Shown: positions 1-7,980 of the stretch, piece after piece | Layout of the letters: each line of letters starts with the position of its first letter | Position numbering within the stretch: the first letter of the stretch is position 1 | NCBI GenBank assembly: GCA_039927975.1 | Contig: JBDSTZ010000656.1 | Span: forward strand, 1-25,663 | Direction: 5' to 3' | DNA: 25,663 nt | Source: JBDSTZ01 sp039927975 | GTDB lineage: Bacteria > Pseudomonadota > Gammaproteobacteria > Burkholderiales > Burkholderiaceae_D | Made by a program: the position numbers and the translations under genes | Notes under the pieces: generated by a model | What the model was told of the DNA's origin: nothing | Seen by the model: the letters and a program-made list of their open reading frames with translations, nothing else | Database searches by the model: none

Positions 1-485
1 TTGAAGCTTTTAGAGTCGCTTTGAGGGAGGAGTCTGATCGTGGCTGCGCTTTGTTTGCGGTGGCATATTTGGATGATGCGCTGGCAAAACTTTTGAAAAC
101 TCGTTTTGTTGATGGCCCTAACATGGATGAGGACTTATTTGGAGCTCAGGCACCTATGAGTACATTTTCTTCTCGTATTAAGATTGCGTTTTATTTGGGT
201 AAAATTGAGGCACATCGCAAATCGAACCTGGATACGCTAAGAAAGATTCGGAATTACTTCGCTCATCATGCTAACGTGGTTAATTTCCACGATCAAAATA
301 TTCGTGATCGTTGCAACAATTTAATTGTTGAAGAGAAGTACCGCGAATTGGGCGGGCGGGAAAAATTTGTTGTGGTGACGTCCGGATTACTGGGCTCCAT
401 TCATGCTGAGATAGTATTGTCTGAAACCTATCCTGAGCGTCCAAAAACATTCGGAAGGACCGAATTGAAACACAAAAACAATTAG
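1..485 (+). CDS. MltR-like domain protein, 5' end outside the window
   Basis: The reading frame is open from the first bases, so the true start probably lies upstream. A TTG at 21 is the first start-like codon inside the window but has no convincing ribosome site. The visible part is about 160 residues. The order of motifs resembles the MltR (mannitol operon repressor) family: an N-terminal acidic helix with ESDRGCALF and AYLDDAL, a middle APMSTFSSRIKIAFYLG stretch matching the PLGDLSVRLKLIYGLG stretch of E. coli MltR, and then LRKIRNYFAHH. No mannitol genes are nearby. MltR-like proteins are often found singly in accessory DNA, and this gene is AT-richer than everything downstream, which suggests horizontal transfer. 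The molecular function is unknown; the repressor role of E. coli MltR should not be assumed here. Confidence 0.7.
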   Translation, partial: EAFRVALREESDRGCALFAVAYLDDALAKLLKTRFVDGPNMDEDLFGAQAPMSTFSSRIKIAFYLGKIEAHRKSNLDTLRKIRNYFAHHANVVNFHDQNIRDRCNNLIVEEKYRELGGREKFVVVTSGLLGSIHAEIVLSETYPERPKTFGRTELKHKNN

Positions 486-720
486 AGCCTAGTTGTGGAT
501 TCGTTTCGCTTTTGAAGCGAGCGGCTATCTGGATTCTAGATTCTCCCTACTTGTGAAGACTCAACAGGTTGATTATTTAATTTTGACACTAGCTGCGGAA
601 AGCGCGGGCAGTTCTGTCATTCGGACGCCGCTTCTACCGTTGAGCAGTACGTGTTCACGAACGAGTTTTATCCGGAAATCAGATTACAAACTTTCGAACT
701 GATAACGATTGCATACACGC
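486..720. other. AT-rich intergenic stretch ending at a composition break
   Basis: No convincing gene is seen. A 69-codon open frame at 493-702 has no ribosome site and no recognisable motif. A small inverted repeat (CGCTT, TTG, AAGCG) lies near 508-521, just after the MltR-like gene, but has no T-tract. Composition changes sharply at about 715-727, where homology to RpoC begins, so this segment holds the left side of a recombination junction. Confidence 0.5.
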
Positions 721-1278
721 ATTGGGAAGGAAATCGTCGACGAAGTGCAGGACGTATACCGTCTGCAAGGCGTGAAGATCAACGACAAGCACATCGAAGT
801 GATCGTGCGTCAGATGCTGCGCCGCGTGCAGATCGTCGAAGCGGGCGATGCCAACTACATCGTCGGCGAGCAGGTCGAGTGCTCGGAACTGCTGGACGAA
901 AACGATCGCGTGATCGCCGCCGGCAAGATCCCTGCGACCTTCGAAAACGTCTTGCTGGGTATTACCAAGGCATCGCTGTCGACCGACTCGTTCACCTCGG
1001 CCGCATCGTTCCAGGAAACCACCCGCGTGCTGACCGAGGCTGCCATCATGGGCAAGCGCGACGGCCTGCGCGGCTTGAAGGAAAACGTCATTGTCGGCCG
1101 CCTGATTCCTGGCGGTACCGGTCTGGCTTTCTATCGCGCCCGCAAAGAGAAAGAACAGTGGGAAGTGGAAGAGCGCCAGGCGCTGCTGCAGCAAGAGAAG
1201 GTCAACATGGCTTCCGAACTGCAAGCGATGGAAGACAACAGCCAGGCGACGGCAACCCATCAGGGCGACGAAGCGTAA
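709..1278 (+). pseudogene. rpoC: Detached C-terminal fragment of RNA polymerase beta' subunit
   Basis: The translated segment is the extreme C-terminus of RpoC, about 185 residues of a protein normally about 1,400 long. The diagnostic stretches are VQDVYRLQGVKINDKHIEVI, RQMLRRVQIV, LLGITKASLSTDSF, AASFQETTRVLTEAAIMGKR and LKENVIVGRLIPGGTG, followed by a species-type tail ending in HQGDEA. Homology begins around IVDEVQ at about 730. Upstream DNA is AT-rich and does not encode more RpoC. The only start is a TTG at 709 with no obvious ribosome site, so this is probably a non-functional remnant or the displaced 3' end of an rpoC locus. There are no stops or frameshifts inside the fragment, and a canonical terminator follows. 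A complete rpoC must exist elsewhere in the genome. A chimeric assembly is an alternative explanation. Confidence 0.9.
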
Positions 1279-1296
1279 GTCTCGTTATCCCCAAAT

Positions 1297-1335
1297 GAAA
1301 ACGGCACCGTGGAGAAATCCCGGTGCCGTTTTTTT
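1297..1335 (+). terminator. Rho-independent terminator after the rpoC fragment
   Basis: A 9-bp stem AACGGCACC / GGTGCCGTT encloses a loop of about a dozen bases and is followed directly by a T7 run on the plus strand. It begins about 20 bases after the stop codon of the rpoC fragment and is probably the original rpoC terminator. A near copy lies at 2783-2816. Confidence 0.85.
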
Positions 1336-1403
1336 ATGTGTGGATCCCGCCGTTAAGGTGGCAAAAGCAAAGCTGAAGGTCAGGTTGAGGTACCCGGGGC
1401 ACC

Positions 1404-1434
1404 TCAGGTCCGACAAGTAGACACGAGCTGAGCA
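1404..1434. repeat. REP-like element, copy related to 11584-11614
   Basis: It begins TCAGGTCCGACAA, continues with four differing bases to ACAC, and ends CTGAGCA. The same framework recurs at 11584-11614. The surrounding 1336-1582 stretch holds no gene that I can support. Confidence 0.5.
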
Positions 1435-1582
1435 TTGCCAGCGAGGGCATCACGATCTCAACGTCGATGGTCGATGCGAAGTGGCCCGTACCCGAGGCCG
1501 GAACTCGGCGGCGCAGACCTCCGGCGTTGCATCTGCCAACGTCCCGGTCACCTCCGCGCGCGAAACGGAGGCAGCCGCAGCA

Positions 1583-2650
1583 TCAGATACGTACCAGTTC
1601 AACCCGACGGTTCTTTGCGCGACCCTCATCGGTGGAATTGGCTGCGATCGGCCTCTCGCTGCCGAGCCCGGCGGCCGACAGGCGTGCGGCCGCAATCTTC
1701 TGCGCCGCGACAGCGTCGACCACCGCCCGCGCGCGCGCCAGCGACAACTGCTTGTTGTGCGCCGCGTCGCCCACCGCGTCGGTATGGCCTTCCACTTTCA
1801 GCTTGAGCGCCAGGTCCTCGCGCAGCAGCGTGACGATCTGCTCGACAACGGGAGTGCTGTCGGGCCGAATCACATGGCTATCGGTATCGAAGTTCAGATA
1901 CAGCGCGATGTGGCCATCCTTTTGCAAGGCAGTGGCCATCTCGGCCGCCGCGATCGGCTTGACGCTTTGCTCGAGCGCTTTCTCCTCGATCACCTCGACG
2001 CACACATTGCGGTCGTCGTCGAACAGGTGAAAGGCAATCCATATATTGGTGGTCTGCGTGCGCAGCAGATATTGTTCAAAGCCGGGAGTATCGGCTTCGT
2101 CGGACTTCTGCAAGTTCATGATGCGCAGCTTCTGGAACAGCGCATCCTTGTCGCCGCCATGGCGATTGATGAAATCCTCGTTGCCCGGATAAACCGTATC
2201 GACGCGCACCGCGCCCAACGCTTTGAGCGCCTGCTCGTAATTGCGGTGGATACCCAGCGGCGACATCTTGAGCGGACCAAGCGAGGCGAAGCGTTCCGAA
2301 ATCTTGCCCTCGACCTTGCGCACTTCCGATCCGGCCAATACCTAGGCCCGTTCGAAATCGACCACGGTATTGTGTTCGCCCGAGCCTGTACCGGCCGGCA
2401 TGCTGATGTAGGGGAAGGGCGGTAGCGACACCGTGGAGACGGGCACAGAATTGATGTCGAAGGGCTTCGCGGCGGTCGCAGATGTTGCCGCAGGCGCCGC
2501 TGCCGGCACCGGTGCCGGCGCAACGGCCGACGACGAATTGACAACGCCTGGCGTTTCAGCAGCGGGCGTCACCACCTCCTTGCGCTTGCACGCGGCCATG
2601 GTAAGCACGAGGGAAAGACCAACAAACGACAGTAGCAGCGGACGCTTCAT
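1583..2650 (-). pseudogene. OmpA-family lipoprotein interrupted by an in-frame TAG
   Basis: The gene starts at ATG 2650 with a lipoprotein signal peptide (hydrophobic core, then TMAAC). A Pro/Ala-rich linker and the first part of the mature domain follow. At 2344-2342 a TAG follows ...VVDFERA. The same frame then resumes without a shift (VLAGSEVRKVEGKISER) and runs to 1583. The downstream part includes a middle domain and a C-terminal OmpA-like peptidoglycan-binding domain: LNFDTDSHVIRPDS, VEGHTDAVGD, the LSLARARAVVDAV helix and GRAKNRRVELV. The full length would be about 355 codons. Because the frame is kept, one substitution explains the break; relatives as I recall them often have Tyr or another aromatic residue at this position, so TAC or TAT to TAG is likely. 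The second half begins with a TTG (2338) but lacks the signal peptide, so it would not be exported. Without the stop, the product would be an outer-membrane lipoprotein tethered to peptidoglycan. Confidence 0.85.
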
Positions 2651-2782
2651 GGGGGCTCCTGGAAGATAAAGCGCCGAGGATACCAGAAATGTTAAATATT
2701 CTACAACATTGACGTAAATGAAGCGGCGCCGGGTCGACGCGCGCCCCGTCGAGCCGGCACGTGGCTGTAAGGGCTCATCGTG

Positions 2783-2816
2783 AAAACGGCACCATGGAGA
2801 AATCCCGGTGCCGTTC
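2783..2816 (-). terminator. Hairpin downstream of the GH43 gene, copy of the rpoC terminator
   Basis: The stem AACGGCACC / GGTGCCGTT is the same as at 1297-1335, with a nearly identical loop and flanks. Read on the minus strand it lies about 35 bases after the GH43 stop and is followed by TTTTC. The T-tract on either strand is weaker than in the first copy. Confidence 0.6.
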
Positions 2817-2849
2817 TTTATGTTTGGACTTCTTCCAGGCGCGTCCGTC

Positions 2850-3872
2850 CTATTTGCAGCCCGCCGTCGGATTGGCCGTCACCCCTGCCGCAGTCTGGTT
2901 GACGAACTGTATCGTGCCGTCCGCGTTGTAGTGCAGTTCTTCGACCGCCACCGAACGCCGGTATTCGCCGCCCGTTGCCAGCGCCGCGTTGTGATAAAAA
3001 ATATACGACTTGTTGTTGAAGTCGATGACCGCCTGGTGGATGGTTTTGACGCCGCTGTTCGCATTCATGATCACGCCGCGATAGGTCCACGGACCGGTCG
3101 CGCTGGGACCGGTCATGTAGGCGAGGTCCTCCGGGAAGCGGTGCGCGAACGACAGGTAATAGGTGCCGTCGTGCAGATGCAGGTAGGGTGCCTCGGTGTA
3201 CGAATCGATACCGCCGACCGTGACGATCGGTCCGTCGAGCTCGGTCATGTTGGGCTTGAGCTTGGCATACTTGAGCACGGTGTTGCCCCAGTAGATATAG
3301 GCCTGCCCCGACGGATCGACGAACACCACCGGATCGATGTCGTCCCAGGTGATCCCGGTCTGAGTCGTCATGTCGTTGGTGATCAAGGCCGAGCCGCGCG
3401 CATCGACGAACGGACCCGTGGGGCTGTCGGAGACGGCGACGCCGATCGAAAAGCCCGGAATGGTCTTGTGGTCGACCGGCGCGTAGAAATAGTACTTGCC
3501 GTCGCGTTTGACCACGTGGGCGGCCCATGCGCTGCCCTTTGCCCAGGCGAAAGCGGCCGCCGTCAAGGGTGCGCCGTGGTCGGTCCAGTTTGTCATGTCG
3601 CAGGACGAGAAAACCCGCCACTCGTTCATGACATACGCTGCATGGCCCACCGCCGCTTCATCATGGCCGGTATAGACGTAGACCCGGCCGTTGTCGACGA
3701 GCGCGCTGGGATCGGCGGTGAAGATATTGCTGACGATCGGTTTGCCAAGCGGCGCGGCGGCAACGGGCGCTGCCGGTTGGGGGCTGCCACTGATTGCGGT
3801 CGATCCGCCTCCCGATCCGCCACAACCTGCCAGCGCAATCACGCCGAACACTGTCATCAGTCTGATATTCAC
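2850..3872 (-). CDS. GH43-family glycoside hydrolase, lipoprotein
   Basis: This 340-residue protein has a lipoprotein signal (lipobox LAGC, Cys17), a Gly/Ser/Pro-rich linker to about residue 44, and a five-bladed propeller-type GH43 domain. Candidate catalytic residues are all visible. Asp54 in TADPSALVD fits the general base, Asp180 in WDDIDPVVFVD the pKa modulator, and Glu227 in SYTEAPYLH the general acid. Family members are inverting arabinofuranosidases, xylosidases or arabinanases, and the substrate cannot be told from sequence alone. The start is a GTG at 3872, chosen because AGGGGA lies 6-7 bases upstream and the lipoprotein signal begins there. The gene stands alone, divergent from alsD, and a hairpin follows it. 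The lipobox suggests anchoring at the outer membrane, so it would act on plant or microbial polysaccharide fragments in the periplasm or at the cell surface. Confidence 0.88.
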   Translation of the reverse strand: MNIRLMTVFGVIALAGCGGSGGGSTAISGSPQPAAPVAAAPLGKPIVSNIFTADPSALVDNGRVYVYTGHDEAAVGHAAYVMNEWRVFSSCDMTNWTDHGAPLTAAAFAWAKGSAWAAHVVKRDGKYYFYAPVDHKTIPGFSIGVAVSDSPTGPFVDARGSALITNDMTTQTGITWDDIDPVVFVDPSGQAYIYWGNTVLKYAKLKPNMTELDGPIVTVGGIDSYTEAPYLHLHDGTYYLSFAHRFPEDLAYMTGPSATGPWTYRGVIMNANSGVKTIHQAVIDFNNKSYIFYHNAALATGGEYRRSVAVEELHYNADGTIQFVNQTAAGVTANPTAGCK

Positions 3873-4137
3873 GTTTGTCCCCTTTTATTGGTATTGGAAT
3901 GCCGGCCACTCTAAAGGGGAAAAACCTGCCCGACCAATCACATTAATTTCAACCTCAATATTATTCTCGGTATAACGCGCGAGATGAGAGTGGCGCGCCG
4001 GGGCTGGACTGTAACGTCCTCCAGCCGGTCAAGGTATCGATATTCCCTGCGGCGACCCGCCATCGCGTATAGTGCCAACCTTTCCGTCCGTACATACAAT
4101 CGGACCACACAATAACAAACCTCCATTGGGATCAGAC

Positions 4138-4926
4138 ATGACATTGTCAAAGCATTTGAAGCTGGGAATCTCGGCGCTGTGCGTGTGCGCCGCCACGCTC
4201 GTCCATGCCGCTGACGGCCCGGCCTTGTATGTCTACTCGACCATCGATGCACTGCTGGCCGGCGCCTACGACGGCGACTTGACCGTCAAGCAACTGAGCG
4301 CCAAGGGCAATTTCGGCATCGGCACTTACAACCACCTGAACGGTGAAATGGTGGTGCTCGACGGCGTCTACTATCACGTCAAGGCCGACGGATCGGTCAC
4401 GGTGGCCGATCCCGCCGAACGCGTGCCCTTGGCTTACGTGTTGCCATTCAAGCCTACGGAATCGTTCAGCCTTGCGGGCGTGGCGACGCTGCCTGCAATC
4501 GAAGCGCTGGCCGATCAACGCGCCACCAATTCAAACATGTTTTATGCGTTCGAGATCAAGGGCCGTTTCACCGATATCTCGACGCGCGCGATCTCGTCCC
4601 AAGTGAGGCCCTACCGGCCGCTCGCCGAGGTGGCGAAAACCCAGTCCGTATTCAAGCGCGAGAGTGTGACGGGCACTCTGGTCGGCATTCGCAGCCCGGC
4701 CCTCAGCAAAGGCATCAGCGTGCCTGGCTATCACTGGCACTTCATTTCCGACGACAAGAAATTCGGCGGCCATGTTTTGTCGATCGGCAGCGCCGATGGC
4801 GTCGCCCGCCTGGCGCTCGTGAGCCACCTCGACATCGACCTTCCGACGACGGACGATTTTGCCAAGGCAGACCAGGCAAAGGACCGCGCCGCTGAACTGC
4901 GCAAGGTCGAGGGCAATCAGCATTAG
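4138..4926 (+). CDS. alsD: Acetolactate decarboxylase with signal peptide
   Basis: This 262-residue protein converts 2-acetolactate to acetoin with loss of CO2. Residues 1-25 form a signal peptide ending VHA-A, so the enzyme is probably exported. The zinc site is visible as His199 and His201 (GYHWHFISDD) plus His212 (FGGHVL). The GEMVVLDGVYYHVKADG segment (Glu70) matches the conserved region with the catalytic glutamate. The ATG at 4138 is preferred over an upstream in-frame start at 4072 because the signal peptide begins at 4138. No acetolactate synthase (alsS/budB) or acetoin reductase gene is in the window, so the gene is an orphan. A poor -10-like TATAGT lies at 4068-4073. The family call is firm; the periplasmic location is inferred from the signal peptide. 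Confidence 0.92.
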   Translation: MTLSKHLKLGISALCVCAATLVHAADGPALYVYSTIDALLAGAYDGDLTVKQLSAKGNFGIGTYNHLNGEMVVLDGVYYHVKADGSVTVADPAERVPLAYVLPFKPTESFSLAGVATLPAIEALADQRATNSNMFYAFEIKGRFTDISTRAISSQVRPYRPLAEVAKTQSVFKRESVTGTLVGIRSPALSKGISVPGYHWHFISDDKKFGGHVLSIGSADGVARLALVSHLDIDLPTTDDFAKADQAKDRAAELRKVEGNQH

Positions 4927-5022
4927 GCGCTAAGTCACACGTCGAATTAACGGCTCCTGCAAGCTGTTTCTGGAAAGCGGCCCGGTGAATCCGCGCTGAT
5001 ATTACCGCCGCTTTTAGCACTT

Positions 5023-5044
5023 CAATTCTTGCTATAAAGAATTG
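5023..5044. promoter_or_regulatory. Inverted repeat in the alsD-TM2 intergenic region
   Basis: CAATTCTT and AAGAATTG form a perfect 8-bp inverted repeat around a 6-base centre (GCTATA). It lies about 100 bases after the alsD stop and 135 before the TM2 gene. No T-tract follows, so it could be an operator or a weak hairpin. The rest of 4927-5178 shows no gene. Confidence 0.4.
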
Positions 5045-5178
5045 CCTACCTTACTATTCTTTCACGCGTAAATGGAAGCGAAACGGGGCGGCCGATTCAT
5101 CGAGTTTGAAAGTCCAAACACGCCCGAACCGGGTTAAACCGCAGGGGGCGATGCAACCTAAATTCAGGAGCAGTTTTA

Positions 5179-5508
5179 ATGAACGACGTCGTCCAGAATC
5201 AAATGCTGTTTTGCCGCGCCTGCGGCAAGCAAATTCATCAGAGCGCGCGCGCTTGCCCTGGCTGCGGCGCCGTGCAAACACCGGTTGGCACCAGCGCGAC
5301 GCAAAAGCGCATATTCCCGGCCTTCCTGCTGTGTTTCTTTGTCGGGATATTCGGCGTCCATCGTTTCTACGTCGGAAAGATCGGCACCGGCATTCTGCAG
5401 TTGATTACACTCGGCGGTTTCGGCATCTGGGCACTGGTCGACATGATCATGATCGTGATCGGCTCGTTCCGGGACGTGGACGGCAACGTCATCGACCAGT
5501 GGACGTGA
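5179..5508 (+). CDS. Zinc-ribbon plus TM2 domain membrane protein
   Basis: This is a 109-residue protein. Residues 11-33 carry two CxxC knuckles (FCRACGKQ and ACPGCGA), a zinc-ribbon of the kind often placed before membrane domains. Residues about 44-95 form the TM2 domain: two transmembrane helices joined by the typical GIFGVHRFYVGKIGTGILQL turn, then GGFGIWALVDMIMI. AGGAG about 8-10 bases upstream supports the ATG at 5179. TM2 proteins are small inner-membrane proteins of unknown biochemical role. Neighbours on both sides appear unrelated, with the CBS gene starting 120 bases downstream. Confidence 0.85.
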   Translation: MNDVVQNQMLFCRACGKQIHQSARACPGCGAVQTPVGTSATQKRIFPAFLLCFFVGIFGVHRFYVGKIGTGILQLITLGGFGIWALVDMIMIVIGSFRDVDGNVIDQWT

Positions 5509-5628
5509 TCACAGGCCGATCCTTCAAATGAAAGCAGGGGCCCCCGGCGTATCGCACGGCCCGTGATTTTGCAGTACGATCGGGCGAGGGATGGCGGCGC
5601 GGCTTTCCCGCTCAGACGGGAGGGCAGC

Positions 5629-6039
5629 ATGGATTTCACCACCAGTATCAAGCAGATCATGACGACCCGGATAGTGACCGTGGAACTCGACGACAAACTG
5701 TCAATGGTCAGCGATATTTTCAAGAGCAGCAAATTCCACCACCTGCTGGCCGTCGAGGACCGCGAACTGATCGGCATCGTATCCGACGGCGACTTGTTCA
5801 AGGCGATCAGTCCCAACATCGGCAGCGCCGTTGAAACCTACAAGGATACGGCCACCCTGAACAAGCGCGTGCATCAGATCATGTCGCGCCACCCCGTGGT
5901 GCTGACCGATGAGGCGACTTTCGGCGATGCGATCGACCTGTTCAACGAAAAGAACGTCTCCTGCATTCCGATCGTGAACGCTGCCAATCGTCCGGTGGGT
6001 ATTGTGAGCTGGCGCGATATATTGAAGCACTTGCGTTAG
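5629..6039 (+). CDS. CBS-domain pair protein
   Basis: This 136-residue cytoplasmic protein is made of two CBS motifs. The first is about residues 8-62 (IMTTRIVTVELDD ... LIGIVSDGDLFKAI) and the second about 80-135 (IMSRHPVVLTDEA ... PVGIVSWRDILKHL). Such stand-alone pairs form a Bateman module that binds adenine nucleotides or S-adenosyl ligands and regulates partner proteins; the ligand here is unknown. GGGAGG 5-10 bases before ATG 5629 decides the start over an open extension from 5563. No partner enzyme is adjacent. Confidence 0.88.
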   Translation: MDFTTSIKQIMTTRIVTVELDDKLSMVSDIFKSSKFHHLLAVEDRELIGIVSDGDLFKAISPNIGSAVETYKDTATLNKRVHQIMSRHPVVLTDEATFGDAIDLFNEKNVSCIPIVNAANRPVGIVSWRDILKHLR

Positions 6040-6174
6040 CAGCGAGCGCCACCTGAGCGGCCCTTCGCTGGACCTCGCATCTATCAATCCTGCGTATCTT
6101 TTCCCGCCCGATTCAACGCTTTTGCGACGAACCGTTGCCGGCGGCATTTCCGCCGCGACGGCCCGCGCCAACGG

Positions 6175-6415
6175 AGTATCCATGGCCTCCCGCGCAATGC
6201 TCACCAGCCAGCGACAAAAGCTGGCGATACCCGGCTTGGCCGCAGCGCCGGCCGACCAGATCACGTGATAGCGCTGCGGGTCGCTTTCAATGCCCGGGAA
6301 TGGGATGACGAGCGTGCCGTTATCGAGTTCCTCCTGCGTGAGCAAGCGGCTGCCGATGGCAATGCCAAGTCCGCGCGCAGCGGCTTGCAGCGAGAAATGC
6401 ACATTATCGCTTGCG
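6175..6415 (-). pseudogene. LysR-type regulator, C-terminal remnant
   Basis: Reading down from about 6415 on the minus strand gives the last part of a LysR substrate-binding domain of the GcvA type: HFSLQAAARGLGIAIGSRLL, then ELDNGTLVIPFPG and FCRWLVSIAREA. The helix-turn-helix and the first half of the effector domain are absent; the sequence beyond 6415 belongs to a different gene. No stop follows at the expected C-terminus, and the frame drifts on into non-homologous sequence. The remnant cannot bind DNA and is a deletion leftover. Confidence 0.75.
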
Positions 6416-6416
6416 C

Positions 6417-6825
6417 GACTTTCTGCACGCCGGCTTGACCGATGCAGAATGCGTCACCCTGGCCTTGGAAAAGGAGGTCCTATATCGTGAACTGTACGGT
6501 CCGCACCGAAAGACGCTGGCCGGCTTCGGTTTGCGCCGCCGACGTCAAGCGCGGTAAACCCGAACCCGAAGTATTCCTGATGGCGGCGCAGCGCTGCGGC
6601 GTCGCGCCCAAAGACTGCATCGTATTTGAAGATGCGCCGCTCGGCGTGGAAGCGGCGCGCCGCGCCGGCATGCGCGCTGTGGCCTTGACCACCACCATAC
6701 CGGCACGCGCGTTTGAAGGCTTCGATAATGTGATCGCGATTGCCGACGACTATACTGCCTTCTCCATCGAGGAACTGTTCGCCATGCCCATGCGTGCCAA
6801 GGGGCCGCGTCCAGTCTGCGCCTGA
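6417..6825 (+). pseudogene. HAD-superfamily hydrolase (beta-phosphoglucomutase-like), internally deleted
   Basis: Two parts of a HAD phosphatase are present in different frames. From 6417 one frame reads DFLHAGLTDAECV ... EKEVLYRELYGPHRKTLAG, the cap-domain helices, and then hits TAA near 6557. From about 6530 another frame reads AADVKRGKPEPEVFL, CIVFEDAPLGVEAARRAGM and the C-terminal end, stopping at 6825. The catalytic N-terminus with DxD and the central segment with motif II, perhaps 50-70 residues, are missing. Motif III Lys (RGKPEPE) and motif IV acidic residues (FEDAPLG) survive. With no nucleophile Asp the product cannot be an active phosphatase. The gene adjoins the truncated LysR remnant head to head, as expected from deletions across this spot. 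Confidence 0.8.
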
Positions 6826-6867
6826 TGCAGCAAGCCGCGTGCGCGCGCATATAAAAGGAAACGACGA

Positions 6868-7911
6868 ATGACAAAGGTTAGAGTGGGCCTGATCGGCTAT
6901 GGATTTGCCGGCGCCACCTTTCACGCGCCACTGATTCGCGCGGTGGATGGTTTGGCGCTGACGCGTATCGCTTCGAGCAATGCTGCAAAAGTCCGTCAAG
7001 ACTTCCCGCATGCCGCCATCGACAACAGTGCGCAAGCGTTGATCAACGCTGCCGATGTCGACCTGGTCGTCATCGCCACCCCGAACGCAAGCCACCACGC
7101 GCTGGCCAGGCAAGCCCTGTTGGCCGGCAAGCACGTCGTGCTGGAAAAGCCTTTTACCGTCACCGTGGCCGAGGCGCAGGAACTGGTCGATCTGGCGCAA
7201 CAGACCAATCGTTTGCTCAGCGTGTTTCACAATCGTCGCTGGGATAATTATTTTCTGACCGCCAGACGCTGCATCGAGTCCGGCATGCTCGGCGACATCA
7301 ATACCTACCAGGCCCATTTCGACCGCTATCGCCCGCAGCGAATCAAGCGCTGGCGCGAAGACGATTTGCCCGGCTCGGGTACGCTCTACGATCTGGGATC
7401 GCATCTGATCGATCAGGCACTGGTGCTGTTCGGTACACCGCAAACGATATTTGCCGACGTCTGTGCGCAGCGCACGGGCGAGGGCGGTCCCGACTATTTT
7501 CACTTGGTGCTCGGTTATGGCCACATGCGCGCCATCCTGCATTCCGGTTCCATCGTCAGCGACCCCGGTCCGCGCATCCAGGTGCATGGCAGTGCCGGTA
7601 GCTATGCCAAATATGGTCTCGACCCGCAGGAAGATGCGCTGCGGACCGGACGGATCCCCGGCGATTCTTCATGGGGCCGTGATCTGGAAGCGCATGACGG
7701 ACGCCTAACGGTCGAACGCAATGGCGTGCTAGTCACCGAAACGCTCAATACAATGCCGGGCGATTACTTGAAATTCTATGAAGGGATGGTCGACGCGATT
7801 GTCCAAGGAAAACCGGTTCCGGTAAGCGCAGCCGATGGCCTGAATGTAATCAAGGTCATCGACTACGCGATGCGGAGCAGCCGTGAGCAACGCGTCATCG
7901 CCTTTGAATAA
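6868..7911 (+). CDS. Gfo/Idh/MocA-family NAD(P)-dependent oxidoreductase
   Basis: This 347-residue cytoplasmic enzyme has an N-terminal Rossmann fold with GLIGYGFAGATFHAPLI (residues 7-23), the VDLVVIATPNASH strand, and the family signature VVLEKPF near residue 94. The C-terminal alpha/beta domain carries GSGTLYDLGSHLIDQAL, with the Asp and His typical of the active site. Length and motifs fit the E. coli YdgJ / Bacillus IolW (YvaA) branch, which oxidises inositols or related sugars. The substrate here is not determinable. AAAGGAA precedes the ATG by about 7 bases. It lies 42 bases after the decayed HAD gene and may once have shared its transcript. It converges with fdxA; an inverted repeat CCGCCAT/ATGGCGG (7937-7961) sits between them without a T-tract. 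Confidence 0.9.
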   Translation: MTKVRVGLIGYGFAGATFHAPLIRAVDGLALTRIASSNAAKVRQDFPHAAIDNSAQALINAADVDLVVIATPNASHHALARQALLAGKHVVLEKPFTVTVAEAQELVDLAQQTNRLLSVFHNRRWDNYFLTARRCIESGMLGDINTYQAHFDRYRPQRIKRWREDDLPGSGTLYDLGSHLIDQALVLFGTPQTIFADVCAQRTGEGGPDYFHLVLGYGHMRAILHSGSIVSDPGPRIQVHGSAGSYAKYGLDPQEDALRTGRIPGDSSWGRDLEAHDGRLTVERNGVLVTETLNTMPGDYLKFYEGMVDAIVQGKPVPVSAADGLNVIKVIDYAMRSSREQRVIAFE

Positions 7912-7980
7912 GACCGATTAACTGGCACGCCCAATCCCGCCATCGGCACCGGCAATGGCGGCGTGACCAATACGCCGCTT

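Noticed and set aside
493..702. Possible small gene between the MltR-like gene and the rpoC fragment
   Set aside because: There is no ribosome site, no motif and no signal; the start is weak and the length is within chance for this composition.
2342..2344. Programmed recoding of TAG (for example pyrrolysine)
   Set aside because: No recoding signal is visible and nothing in the window suggests such machinery; a simple nonsense mutation or read error is far more likely.
1481..2425. A 314-codon plus-strand open frame over the OmpA pseudogene
   Set aside because: The minus strand carries a clear OmpA domain; the plus-strand translation has no motif and no ribosome site.
2808..3914. A 368-codon plus-strand open frame
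   Set aside because: It is antisense to the GH43 gene, which has a lipobox, a ribosome site and all catalytic residues.
7937..7961. Terminator between the oxidoreductase and fdxA
   Set aside because: The CCGCCAT/ATGGCGG inverted repeat has an 11-base loop and no T-tract on either strand.
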